From NCBI GenBank assembly GCA_963824985.1, contig CAWGRQ010000036.1, forward strand, positions 324,825 to 388,824: a stretch of DNA of 64,000 nucleotides, read 5' to 3'. The DNA is from JAFNAG01 sp963824985 (GTDB taxonomy: Bacteria > Acidobacteriota > UBA6911). Positions within the stretch are counted from its first letter, which is position 1. Each line of letters begins with the position of its first letter. A model generated the notes under the pieces. It made no database searches, had not been told where the DNA came from, and saw only the letters and a program-made list of their open reading frames with translations. The position numbers were made by a program, and so were the translations under genes. This document shows, piece after piece, positions 1-10,088 of this stretch.

Positions 1-460
1 ATGGAGGCGGTGGCCGAGCTCAACCGCGCCGGCATCCCGACCGGAGTTCTTGTCGCGCCGCTCATGCCGGGCATCAACGACGACCCGCGCAGGTGCGAGG
101 CCATCCTCGAGGCGGCCGCCGAGGCCGGGGCGACGAGCATCGGCGGGATCGGCGCTGCACCTGCGCGGCGAGGTGCGCGAGGTGTTCATGGAGCTGGCTG
201 GCGGCCGCAGCGCCCCGACCTCGTCGAGCGGTACGAGGAGCTCTACGCGCGCGGGGCCTACCTGCCGCAAGGCCGAGCGCGAGCGTCTCAGTCGGCTGCT
301 GCGCAGCGTCCGGACGCGGCCGATGGCGCCATTCCGGCGCGATCCGGCCGACGCGCGGCCCATCGACCGCGCGGCGCGTGCGCCGGGCCGCGCGTTCCGG
401 GGTCCGCGACCGCAAGATCGGTCCGCTCCGCCCCGCGCCGTGCAGGAGGCGCTGTTCTGA
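1..460 (+). CDS. Radical SAM protein, C-terminal part (Rv2578c-like), frameshifted
   Basis: The gene enters from outside the window, so the 4Fe-4S cysteine motif is not visible. The readable part carries GVLVAPLMPGIND and AGATSIGGI, then after a shift near 150 LHLRGEVREVFME, and ends in QEALF just before the TGA. That combination, including the terminal motif, is what I know from the actinobacterial Rv2578c-like radical SAM family, which is distantly related to spore photoproduct lyase. At least three single-base shifts break the frame. The substrate is unknown. The frames and the terminal motif make the family assignment fairly safe; the biochemical role is not. Confidence 0.75.
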   Translation, partial: WRRWPSSTAPASRPEFLSRRSCRASTTTRAGARPSSRRPPRPGRRASAGSALHLRGEVREVFMELAGGRSAPTSSSGTRSSTRAGPTCRKAERERLSRLLRSVRTRPMAPFRRDPADARPIDRAARAPGRAFRGPRPQDRSAPPRAVQEALF

Positions 461-532
461 TCGCTGCCCCGGTCGTCCTCGGCCTTCTGGCCCCTTGGGG
501 AAGCCTCGTTTCATCACCCGAAGCCGATCGAG

Positions 533-1073
533 ATGTTCGCCGTGCGCAGGTACCCGATGATGCTCGCCGGATCGCTGCTCGTCTCGGTCGCCGTTGCGAT
601 GCCCGCGAGTGCTGCGTCCAGGCGGACGTATCACTTCTTCAGCAAGCAGATCACGAGTCAGACCTTCGATGCGACGGGCAAGGCCATCACGAACCCGAAC
701 GCCGCGCCGGCCGCCGGGGACTACTTCATCGCGACCGACAACGACTACGTCGGCAACCACAAGAAGCATGTAAAGAGCGTGTATGCGACCGACCACATCA
801 TCTGCACCTTCCTGACCGTGGACACCACGAACTTCTCCTTCACCGCGGTCAGCGACGCGCAACTCGCCCTTCCCGGCGGCATGCTCATCCTCGATCGCGC
901 AGCCGCGGACCTTCAGCGGCACGACGGTATTCGAGAACGAGATGACTCAACGGCACACCGACATGATCGAGAACCTGACAGTGCGATGGGCGCCATCCCC
1001 ACTCGGGGGCTTCGCGCACGCCCGGCCCGCCGGCACTTGCCTTCCGCCACCCCGGACGGTTACGGTCCGGAAA
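533..1073 (+). CDS. Secreted protein of unknown function, frameshifted, 3' end uncertain
   Basis: The ATG at 533 starts a short basic region followed by a hydrophobic stretch ending in MPASAAS, a typical Sec signal peptide with an Ala-x-Ala cleavage site. The mature part (YHFFSKQITSQTFDATGK, then GGMLILD) looks like a small beta-rich secreted domain, faintly reminiscent of allene-oxide-cyclase or dirigent-type barrels, but I cannot assign it. Around position 900-910 the frame must shift so that TFSGTTVFENEMTQRH follows. No stop is reached in the new frame before the next gene, so another indel is probable and the end given is a guess. Confidence 0.55.
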
Positions 1074-1349
1074 GTGGTCGTATACAGCGTCCAGGCCGTC
1101 CCGTCCGAGCACGTCGCGGAGCTCGCTCACGCCGAGATCCCGCAGCTCGGCACCGGGTACGACGCCTACATCTGCGGCCGCTGCGCGCATGTCGTCGCCA
1201 CCGGCGGCGATGGTGAGCCCGACCCAGCGTCGCAGGTGTGGATCCGCTGCGTCGGATGCGGGTGGAGCGTGGCGATCCCCCCGCCGGCGATCCCGGTTCC
1301 GGGCACGGTCGCGCGGCCGGCGAAGGACAGCGAGCGCACGCGCCCCTGA
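1074..1349 (+). CDS. Small CxxC...CxxC (zinc-ribbon-like) protein
   Basis: A frame of about 91 codons with strong G/C third-position bias, opening at a GTG. It holds two cysteine pairs, ICGRCA and RCVGCGW, about 25 residues apart, the spacing of a zinc ribbon. The tail is Pro-rich. I do not recognise a family. The frame is open upstream through the end of the preceding secreted gene because of indels there, so the start is uncertain and it could in principle be the tail of that gene. An overlapping minus-strand open frame has weaker codon bias. Confidence 0.45.
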   Translation: MVVYSVQAVPSEHVAELAHAEIPQLGTGYDAYICGRCAHVVATGGDGEPDPASQVWIRCVGCGWSVAIPPPAIPVPGTVARPAKDSERTRP

Positions 1350-1574
1350 GCGTCGGGCGCTGTCGGCACGCGGACGTCGCCCGGAGCTCGGCCGGGTGCC
1401 CGTCGGGTCTGATCGTCGGCCTCGATCCGCCCGGTGCGCACGCGCAGCATCTGCATGCGGTGCAGGGGTTTCTCGCCTTCGGCAATGTGTGCGCGGCGAC
1501 ACACAGCGGTTCAAGGCGGGTCCCATGGTGGAAGGAGACCAGAGGCCCCGGCCACCACCGACCCCGAGGAGACG

Positions 1575-2469
1575 ATGAAGATGCTCCTGCACACCCGCAG
1601 CCACAGCTGGCGCGAGGCGGGCCTGGCCCGTCAGTTGAGCGCCCGCGCCGTGAAGCGCGCGCGCATCCAGACCCTGGTGCTGCTGCCGATGATCGCCGGC
1701 GTGCTCGTCCTGTACTCCTACCGGCGGGGGATCTTCGGCATCGACGAGCCGGTCCGGATCGCCACCGTCATCGCGCTCGTCGCCCTGGGCTGGCAGTTCG
1801 CGCGAGACCTCGGTCGCGCCGCCGGCCCGACGCTGTTCCGGCGACTCGATCCCGGCGACGGCCGGCACGATCGGCTTCCTCGTCCGGTTCTTCACGATCG
1901 TCGTCTCGGTCATCGTCGCGCTGCGGGTCGCGGGCCTCGACCCGCGCACGCTCGCCGTCGGCGGTGCGTTCACCGCGGTCATCCTCGGTCTCGCCGCCCA
2001 GCAGACGTTCGGCAACCTCTTCGCCGGGCTGGTCCTGCTCAGCGCGCGGCCGTTCCGCGTCGGTGACCGCGTGCGGCTGCAGGGCGGCGGCCTGGCCGGG
2101 AACATCGAGGGCGTGGTCAGCTCGCTCGGGCTGCTCTACACGATCTTCTCCAACGGCGAGGACCAGATCATGGTCCCCAACAACGTCGTGCTGAACGTGG
2201 CGGTCATCCCGTTGACCGAGCCCTCCGGCGTCAACCTCCGGGCGCGGCTGCGGCCCGGGGTCACCCCGATCGACATCCAGGCGCTGCTGGAGGAGACCGT
2301 CGAGACCGCGATGCGCGACAAGCCGCGCGTCGCGCTGGAGGAGATCGACGGCGACGAGACCGTCGTGCGCATCGGCGTCTCGCCGGAGAGCCCGGCGGAG
2401 GGCGCCCGGCTCTCGTCGGAGGTGCTGCGCGCCCTCTCGGCCGAGACGCGGCGCGCCGAGGCCGCCTGA
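1575..2469 (+). CDS. MscS family mechanosensitive ion channel, one frameshift
   Basis: The protein opens with a basic N-terminus, then a transmembrane helix (LVLLPMIAGVLVLYSY), a second helix near residue 60, and after a shift at about 1842-1860 the pore helix region GGAFTAVILGLAAQQTFGN followed by LFAGLVLLSARPFRVGDRVRL. The Gly/Ala-rich pore helix and the FRVGDRV beta-domain entry are hallmarks of MscS-type channels, which release solutes on hypo-osmotic shock. The C-terminal soluble domain (MVPNNVVLN, then a DETVVRIGV strand) is complete. Removing one G near 1840 restores the frame as LFRDSIPATAGTI. About 297 residues, at the small end of the family. Confidence 0.85.
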
Positions 2470-2556
2470 CCGCGGCCGCCCGGGCCGCGAGGCCGCGGGT
2501 CGGTCGGTGACCACCGCCGGCGGCGACGGCGGGAAACCGCCCGCAGCGTCGCCCGC

Positions 2557-3348
2557 TCAGCGCTTGTGGGCCTGGCCGCGCACCATCTGGCCGGCGATGT
2601 CCTCGGCGCCGAGGCGCCTGGCGACCCGGGCCGAGAGCTCCGGCGCGACGCCCGCGAACGTCGCGCCGGCGCGCATCGCGATGGGCGCGACGTCGACCTC
2701 GCCCTTGTCCTGCGTGATCGCCCGGACGACGGCGGCCGCGACCTCCTCCGGGGTGCTCGTGCCCACGCCCCGCGGCAGCTTGGTCTGAGCGTCGTGGAAC
2801 ATGCCGGCGTTGCGGATGAAGCCGGGGAACACGACGCTGACGCCCACGCCGCGAGGGGCGAGGTCGCCGCGCAGGCCCTGACCGAAGCCGCGCAGCCCGA
2901 ACTTCGTGGCGCTGTAGACGGCGCTGCCCGACTGGCTGGACTTGCCCGACAGGGACGAGATGAGCACGATGTGGCCGCGCCGGCGGGCCGCCATGCGCTC
3001 ACCCAGCACGCGCGACAGCACCATGGGCGCACGCAGGTTGACCTCCAGCGCCAGGTCGATCTGGTCCACGCGGAAGTCCAGGACGTCGCCCGACGCGGGC
3101 ACCCCGGCGTTGGCGACGAGCACGTCGACGTCCGCCGCCTCCTCGAGGAGGCGATCGACCTCGTCGCGCCGTGCGAGATCCACGGCCGTCGCACGGCCTC
3201 CGATCTCGGTCGCGAGTGGCTCGAGGACGTCGGCGCGCCGGCCCGTGATCAGCAGGGCGGCGCCCTCGGCGTGCAGGCGCCGGGCGATGGCGTGGCCGAT
3301 GCCCCCGGTGGCGCCGGTGAGCAGGACCGATGAACCCCTGAGCTCCAT
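2557..3348 (-). CDS. Short-chain dehydrogenase/reductase (SDR)
   Basis: An intact 263-residue classical SDR. Visible landmarks are the cofactor motif TGATGGIG near residue 11, VANAG near 84, catalytic Ser in LISSLSG, and the catalytic YSATK pair. The position after the second beta strand (TGRRADVL) carries Arg, which favours NADP(H). The C-terminal third (DVAPIAMRAGATFAGVAPELSARVARRLGAEDI and onward) resembles actinobacterial SDRs of unknown substrate. It lies between the MscS gene and miaA, convergent with the former and divergent from the latter, and has no frameshift. Confidence 0.92.
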   Translation of the reverse strand: MELRGSSVLLTGATGGIGHAIARRLHAEGAALLITGRRADVLEPLATEIGGRATAVDLARRDEVDRLLEEAADVDVLVANAGVPASGDVLDFRVDQIDLALEVNLRAPMVLSRVLGERMAARRRGHIVLISSLSGKSSQSGSAVYSATKFGLRGFGQGLRGDLAPRGVGVSVVFPGFIRNAGMFHDAQTKLPRGVGTSTPEEVAAAVVRAITQDKGEVDVAPIAMRAGATFAGVAPELSARVARRLGAEDIAGQMVRGQAHKR

Positions 3349-3586
3349 CGGCCAACCCTTTCATGCGCGGGGGTGAAGTGGTGCCGACGCCGGTGACCCG
3401 GGCGCGCCGGGTCCGCGCCGCCGCGTGCGATCGCGCCGGGGGGCGGTCCCGCCGGCACCAGACCGGCGCCGATGGCGCGAAGGTGGGGCATGAGCCCACG
3501 TTCGCGCCATCCGCGCTCCCCGCGCCGGGCGTGGGGCATGCGCCAGCGCACGGCCACGCTCGCCCCGGGCTGGCATCCTGCGCGCC
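3349..3586. other. Divergent intergenic region between SDR and miaA
   Basis: About 240 bases separating divergent starts, so promoters for both directions should lie here. I could not pick a convincing -10/-35 pair. The sequence has a near-palindromic repeat of GGGGCATG-like blocks (around 3487 and 3534), of unknown meaning. Confidence 0.3.
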
Positions 3587-4493
<907 letters not shown>

Positions 4494-4506
4494 GTCTCGC
4501 GCGCCG

Positions 4507-5353
4507 ATGCGCTTCGAGAAGTGGCAGGCGCTCGGCAACGACTACATCATCCTCGAGCGCGGCCGGCTGCCGTTCGCGCTGACCCGCCGCGCGTGCGGCG
4601 CCTGTGCGACCGCCACCTCGGCGTCGGCGCCGACGGCGTGCTCGAGCTCGCGCCCGCCCGACGCCGACGGGCTTCGTCGCGCGCCTGCGGATCTTCAACC
4701 CCGACGGCTCGGAGGCCGAGCTGTCGGGCAACGGCGCGCGCGAGGCCGTCCTGTACCTGCGCCGCCGCGGCTGGACCGCAGGCGCGACAGTTCTCGATCC
4801 AGACCGTCGCCGGCGAGATCCGCGCCGACGATCCATCGACGAGCGCTCCTGCCGCTGGACATGGGCCGCGCGCGCTGCGTCCGCGACTTCCCGCCGGCGG
4901 CGAGACGGGCCGGGCGCTCCAGGCGGCGGGGGACCTGGCGCTTCCAGCACGTCACGATCGGCAACCCGCAGTGCGCCGATCCGCGTCGCCGACGCCGAGC
5001 GAGCTCGAGGCGCTCGACCTCGCCGCAGCTCGGGCCCGGCGATCGAGCACCACGCCGCGTTCCCGAACCGCACCAACGTCTCGTTCTGGACGCGCGCTCG
5101 CGCCCGACCGCGATCCGCGCGCGCATCTTCGAGCGCGGGGTGGGCGAGACGAGCGTCGTCGGGCACCGGCGCCAGCGGCGCGGCGGTCGCGCACGTGCTG
5201 CGCGGCGGCGACTCGCCCGGTGACGGTGGAGCTCGACGGCGGCGAGCTCGTGGTCGACGTCGACGAGAGCGCTGCACGTCGACCTGACCGGCTGGGCCGT
5301 CCCGGTGTACGCGCGGCGAGCAGAGCGCTGGCCAGCTGCCGCCGACCGCCTGA
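4507..5353 (+). CDS. dapF: Diaminopimelate epimerase DapF, several frameshifts
   Basis: DapF interconverts LL- and meso-diaminopimelate for lysine and peptidoglycan synthesis. The ATG at 4507 gives MRFEKWQALGNDYIILE, the family opening. Further fragments are RHLGVGADGVLE, RIFNPDGSEAELSGNGAREA carrying the first catalytic site region (SGNGAR replaces the common CGNGAR), PLDMGRARC, IGNPQCA and FPNRTNVSFW, followed by ERGVGET and TGASGAAVAH. Six or so single-base shifts scatter these over three frames. In typical DapF both active sites carry Cys; here the first reads SGNGAR and the second TGASG, so neither catalytic Cys is seen. See the findings. Confidence 0.85.
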
Positions 5354-5393
5354 GCCGCGGGCCGGCCGCGCGGCGCGACTAGGGTCGGGGCAC

Positions 5394-6389
5394 ATGAGCG
5401 AGCAGCAGCGATCAGCGGCGGCGCATGGGGCATCGGCCTGGCGACCGCCACCCCCGACGGCCGCGTCCTCGACACGCTCTACCTCGCCGCGCCTGGGCGT
5501 CGACGACGCGCCGCTGGGGCGCAGGGCGGCACCCGCCCGCTGCAGTCGCCAGGCCACCGACCTGGCGGCGGCGCGGTCGCCGCCGCGGCGCGCCCCGACG
5601 ACTGCGCGACGTCGGTCACGGCCGTCCTGACCGTCGTCGAGCGACCTCCAGGCCTCGCCCGCCGACGCCCACGACGCCTACCTGCGCCTGCACCTGCTCT
5701 CGCACCGCCTCGTGCACGCCGCACGGCCTCAACCTCGACGGGCATCTTCGGCGTCCTGCCCAACGTCGCGTGGACCAACCACGGCCCGGTCGACCTCGCG
5801 GCGCTGCCGACGTCGCGCTGCGCTTCCGCGCGCGCCGGCGAGCCGCTCGCCGTCGCACGGCGTCGACAAGTTCCCGCGGATGACCGACTACGTCGCGCCG
5901 AGCGGCGTGCGGATCGCCGACGCCGACCGGGTCCGCCTCGGCGCGCATCTCGCCGAGGGCACGACGGTCATGCACGAGGGCTTCGTGAACTTCAACGCCG
6001 GCACGCTCGGCGCCTCGATGGTCGAGGGCCGCATCAGGCCGGCGTCGTCGTCGGCGACGGCAGCGGACATCGGCGGCGGCGCGTCGATCATGGGCACGCT
6101 GTCGGGCGGCGGCACGCGACGATCATCTCGATCGGCGAGCGCTGCCTGCTCGGCGCCAACGCCGGGCTCGGCATCTCGCTCGGCGACGACTGCATCGTCG
6201 AGGCCGGCCTCTACGTGACGGCCGGCACGCGCGTGACGCTGCCCGACGGCGAGGTCGTCAAGGCGCTCGAGCTGTCCGGCGCCGACGGCCTGCTGTTCCG
6301 CCGCAACTCGCAGACCGGCGCGGTCGAGGCGCTGCCGCGCTCCGGTGACCTGGGGCGGCCTCAACGCCGCCCTGCACGCCAACGACTGA
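5394..6389 (+). CDS. dapD: Tetrahydrodipicolinate N-succinyltransferase DapD, frameshifted
   Basis: DapD attaches succinate to tetrahydrodipicolinate in the succinylase branch of lysine and DAP synthesis. It starts MSEQQ and later reads GIFGVLPNVAWTNHGPVDL, HGVDKFPRMTDYVAPSGVRI, HLAEGTTVMHEGFVNFNAGT, GASMVEGRI and ADIGGGASIMGTLSGGG, the left-handed beta-helix repeats of the actinobacterial DapD type. It ends LNAALHAND. Shifts occur near 5430, 5620, 5800, 6040, 6115 and 6350. It follows dapF by 40 bases on the same strand and converges on dapC. Confidence 0.9.
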
Positions 6390-6431
6390 CCGTCCGGCGC
6401 CCTCCGGCGTCCGCCCGGACCGCGGGCGGGA

Positions 6432-7584
6432 TCAGCCGGCAGCAGCGCGCCGCGCGCGCGCACGCGTCGGGCGTCGGCACGAGCGCGAAGCCGCAGGAAG
6501 CCCTCGCCCGCCGGCGCCGAAGAACGAGCCCGGGCGCGCAGCACGATCGCCGCGCGTCGAGCAGCGCAGCGCGCAGCGCCTCGTCGTCCTCGCTCGCCGG
6601 CGTCGCAGCCAGAGGAAGAACGTCGCGTCGCCGCCGGCGCTGGTAGAAGCCGGCCGCCTGCGAGCGCCGGCAGCAGCACGTCGCGCTTGGCGCGGTAGCG
6701 CGCGCGCACCTCCTCGACGTGCGCCTCGTCGTCCCAGGCGGCCGACCGACGGCGCGCTGGACGAACTCCTGGGGCGCGACGCCGACGTTGGGCCGATAGC
6801 GCTTGAGCGCGGCGATCAGCGTCCGGGTCGCCGGCCACGAAGCCGGAGCGGTAGCCGGGCATCGACGAGCGCTTGGACAGCGTGTTGAGCACGATCACGT
6901 TGCGCCGGTCGGCGACCTGCAGCGCCGGACACCGGCGGCTCGCCCGCCGAACGTACAGCTCCGAGTAGGCCTCGTCGGAGGCGAGGACGAAGTCGTGCTC
7001 GCGCGCGCCAGCTCGGCGGCGCGCTCGTAGAGCTCGCAGCGGGCGCGGTCGCCGCCGGTCGGGTTGTTCGGGTAGTTGAGCCACAGGACGGCCAGGCGGC
7101 CCAGCAGGTCGGGCCGCAGTGCGTCGAGATCGGGCAGGAAGCCCGCGCTCGGCGTCGCAGCGGCAGCTCGACGACCTCGCGCCCGGCGAAGCGCGCGCCC
7201 CGCGCCGCGACCGGGTAGCCGGGCGTGGTGACGGCCACGGCGTCGCCGCCGACCACCTGCGGCGAGGTGGAAGATCGCCTCCTTGGAGCCGAGCGTCGGC
7301 ACGATCTCGCGTCTCGGGGTCCAGCGTCGCGCCGAAGCGCCGCTGCGACCCAGCGCGCGATCGCCGCGCGCAGCTCCGGCAGGCCCGCCGCCAGGGGTAG
7401 GTCGAGACCGGCTCGAGCGCGTCGGCCAGCGCGCTCGCGGATGAACGGCGGGGTGTCCTCGCGCGGCTCGCCGATCGCCGAAGTCGATGAGATCGATGCC
7501 CGCGGGCCGCACCTGGGCGCGCGCCTCGTCCAGGCGCACGAACGGGTAGGTCGCCAGGCCGGCGAGGACCGGGTTCAGGCGCAC
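6432..7584 (-). CDS. dapC: Succinyldiaminopimelate transaminase DapC, frameshifted
   Basis: A fold-type I PLP aminotransferase converting N-succinyl-2-amino-6-ketopimelate to N-succinyl-LL-DAP. It opens MRLNPVLAGLATYPFVRLDEA, a typical DapC N-terminus, then shows PTLGSKEAIFHLA, LWLNYPNNPTGGD (substrate-binding Asn), LASDEAYSELY (PLP-binding Asp and Tyr) and NTLSKRSSMPGYRSGFVAGD, where the Lys in LSKRS forms the Schiff base. The ATG overlaps the end of dapE by 10 bases, so the two are translationally coupled. The C-terminal 100 residues are badly shifted and the end at 6432 is my best reading. Confidence 0.87.
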
Positions 7585-8643
7585 AGGAAGCGCTCGAGGA
7601 TCTCGTGGGAGCGCGACGAGCCGAGACCTCGACCACGCGCTCGTCGCGGCGATGCGCGAAGCGCGGCTCGCCCGGGCCGAAGTTCACGGCGTCCACGCCG
7701 GCGCGCGGCGAACTCGGCCACCGGCGTCCACGCCTGCTTGGGCGCCGTGTCCAGGTCCCCGGACCGCACGAGGCGCGCCCACCAGCGCGTTGGCCTCGCG
7801 GCACGGCGCCGGACGGCGCGTTGCCGTCGATCGCCAGCTCGCCGTGGGGCTCGCAGAGGGCGCGCAGCCGGGCCTCGGCCTCGGCGGCCGACGTGCCGGG
7901 CGCGTAGCGCATGTTGATCTCCGCCGACGCACGTGTCGGGCACGACGTTGCGTGCGACGCCGCCGGCGATGGTGACCACGGAGACGACCTCGCGAAAGGT
8001 CAGGCCCGCGAACTCGTGGTCGACGGGCTCCAGCCGCGCGAGCTCGGCGATGCCGGCGGCGGCCCGGTGGATCGCGTTGTCGGCCAGCCACGGCCGCGCG
8101 CTGTGGCCCGCGGTGCCGCGGAAGGTCCACGTCGCGTTGATGTTGCCCGACGCAGCCGGCGTGCATCTCGTTGTCGGTGGGCTCCATGACGACGACGAGG
8201 TCGGCCGTGCGCAGCCCGGGCTCGCGGTCCAGCAGCGGCGTCAGCGCGCTGTCGCCGAACGGCAGCTCCTCGCGCCCGAAGAACACGAAGCCGACGTCGA
8301 CGCGTGGCGGCCTCGGCGGGCGGCAGCGCCAGCTCGATCATCACGCCCAGCGCCGCCTTCATGTCGGCGGCGCCGAGGCCGGTCACCCGCCGTCGTCGCG
8401 CCGCCCGGGCAGGTTGCCCTGGGCCGGGACGGTGTCGAGGTGCCCGGCCAGCAGCACGAGCGGCCGGTCGCGCGCGCTCCGTCACGCCCGCCAGGACGCA
8501 CGTGTCGCCCGCGTCGCGGCGCCCGGTCGCCCAGGACTCGAGCACGTGGGCGGCGAGCGCGGCTTCGTCGCCGCGACTCCGACGGCGACGTCGACGAGCT
8601 CCAGCGACGCGGCGGCGAGGCGGTCGGCGAGGGCGTCGGTCAT
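7575..8643 (-). CDS. dapE: Succinyl-diaminopimelate desuccinylase DapE, frameshifted
   Basis: DapE is a zinc M20-family amidohydrolase releasing LL-DAP and succinate. It starts MTDALADRLAAASLELVDV. Fragments in shifted frames include LAGHLDTVPAQGN (first metal His and Asp), GLGAADMKAALGVM (bridging Asp), FFGREELPFGDS (catalytic Glu pair), VVMEPTDNEMHAGC, GTAGHSARPWLADNAIH and, at the end, VNFGPGEP and SHEILERFLCA. Order and motifs match actinobacterial DapE. Divergent from the DUF429 gene 78 bases away; the next gene in its operon is dapC. Confidence 0.88.
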
Positions 8644-8721
8644 GGGCGCCACGCTATCGCCCGACTAGGCTTCAGGACCGCTCCCCGCCGGCCGATCGCC
8701 AGGCGCCGGGCGACCGACCCC

Positions 8722-9558
8722 ATGCGCTACTGCGGCATCGACGTCTCGGCCAAGCCCGGCCAACCAGCAGCTCGTCACGCTGCACGAGCGCCGGGGGCGG
8801 ACCGACCAGCCGCGAGCTCGTGGCGACGTTCTACGAGCCCGGCGACGGTCGAGCCGCGTGGCCCGGACCGTCCGGCTTCGGCGGCGAGGCGGTCGTGGCG
8901 ATCGACGCGCCGTCGGGGCCGCGCCTGGACCTGCTCGCGCCCGGCACGCCGCTGCGCGGCACGCTCGGGCTGCCGGACGGCCGCTACGAGCGCATGCGCG
9001 TGTGCGACGCGCTGCTCTTCCGCCGCCGGCTGCCGCTGTACCCGGTGCCCGTCGGCCGACCAGGCGCTCTCGCGCTGGGAGCGGTGGATGGCAGGTCGGC
9101 TTCGAGCTCTTCGCCGCGCTCGACGGCGCTGGAGCTCGTTCCGCCCGACGCGTCCCGGGCGCGCCACGAGGGCCCGGTCGGCGACGGGGCGCTGCGCTTC
9201 GGCCGCCTCGTGCGAGACCTACCCGGACGCGGTCTTCTGCGCGCTGCTCGGCCACCGCCCGTCGCCGAAGCGCACGCCCTGGGGCCTGCAGCAGCGCATC
9301 GCCGCGCTGCAAGCTGCGCGGCGTCGTCGACGACGACGGCGGGCTGTGGCACCGCACGCTCGACGAGCTCGACGCCTGCGCCGCCGCCTACGCGGCCTAC
9401 ACGCTGGCGGCCTGGGCCGGGGCGGCTGGGTCGGCGACCCGCGCGAGGGCGTCATCGTGCTGCCGGTCGCCGTGCTGGCCGACCGCTACGACCGGCTGCC
9501 GCCGCCGGCGCGCGCGCCGCTGCTCAGCGCGTCTCGACGACCACCGTCGTCGACTTGA
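8722..9558 (+). CDS. DUF429 domain protein, frameshifted
   Basis: The ATG at 8722 gives MRYCGIDVSAKPG, the RNase H-like N-terminal strand with its acidic residue that typifies DUF429 proteins. It continues AVVAIDAPSGPR, then YERMRVCDALLFRRRLPLYPVP, FELFAALDG, ETYPDAVFCAL, RTPWGLQQRIAAL and YAAYTLAA. The repeated Asp residues suggest a nuclease-like fold but biochemical function is unknown. Shifts near 8760, 8805, 8850, 9055, 9090, 9210 and 9310, several of which look like one extra G. The last 35 bases overlap the convergent TOBE gene. Confidence 0.8.
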   Translation: MRYCGIDVSAKPGQPAARHAARAPGADRPAASSWRRSTSPATVEPRGPDRPASAARRSWRSTRRRGRAWTCSRPARRCAARSGCRTAATSACACATRCSSAAGCRCTRCPSADQALSRWERWMAGRLRALRRARRRWSSFRPTRPGRATRARSATGRCASAASCETYPDAVFCALLGHRPSPKRTPWGLQQRIAALQAARRRRRRRRAVAPHARRARRLRRRLRGLHAGGLGRGGWVGDPREGVIVLPVAVLADRYDRLPPPARAPLLSASRRPPSST

Positions 9559-9920
9559 TCAGCGCCGACGGCCTGGTCGCCGGGCTGCAGGCCGAGGTCG
9601 TCGGCCGCCTCGCGCGACATCAGCGACACGACTCGGTAGGGCCCGCAGGCCATGTCGATCTGCGCCATGACGCCGTCGCGGCGCACGCCGAGGACGATGC
9701 CGCTGCAGCCGGTTGCGCGCGCTGGACGGCCCTCGCGCGCCCGCTCGCGCAGGAGCGCCGGCCAGCTCGTCGGCGGGCAGGTAGCGCTGCTGGCCGCGGC
9801 GCTCGAACTGGATGCGCCCGTCGCGCTCCCAGCGGCGCAGCGTGTCGACGCTGACGCCCGAGCGCCGCGGCCGCGGCGCCGATGCGGATCCAGTCGTCGG
9901 GTCGTCGGGACGTCCGTCAC
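9524..9920 (-). CDS. MerR-like HTH plus TOBE (molybdopterin-binding-like) regulator, frameshifted
   Basis: A GGAGGT ribosome site sits six bases upstream of the GTG at 9920. The N-terminal part reads (with shifts) as IRIGAAAAALGVS and DTLRRWERDGRI, a helix-turn-helix excisionase/MerR-type DNA-binding segment, followed by RQRYLPADELARLL. The second half, GIVLGVRRDGVMAQIDMACG, PYRVVSLMSREAADDLGL and IKSTTVVVE, is a TOBE/Mop domain, which binds molybdate or related oxyanions. This HTH-TOBE architecture is known from actinobacterial small molybdate-responsive proteins. No molybdate transporter is visible nearby. About 131 residues. Confidence 0.82.
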
Positions 9921-10088
9921 GGTCACACCTCCGTGGCGACGTACTCCTGCATGTCCGATGGCCGGTCGATCATCCGTCCAGCGCGGCCCCCAGAAGTGGG
10001 GATGCCCGGGCGTCGGCCAGGGATCCCGGAGCCCGCGACACCCCGGACGCCCGGCGCCCGGTACCGGGCGCCTAGACTCACGAGGCAC

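Noticed and set aside
885..2105. A long minus-strand frame over the secreted protein and MscS gene
   Set aside because: It lies opposite clear MscS motifs and lacks a sensible start or family.
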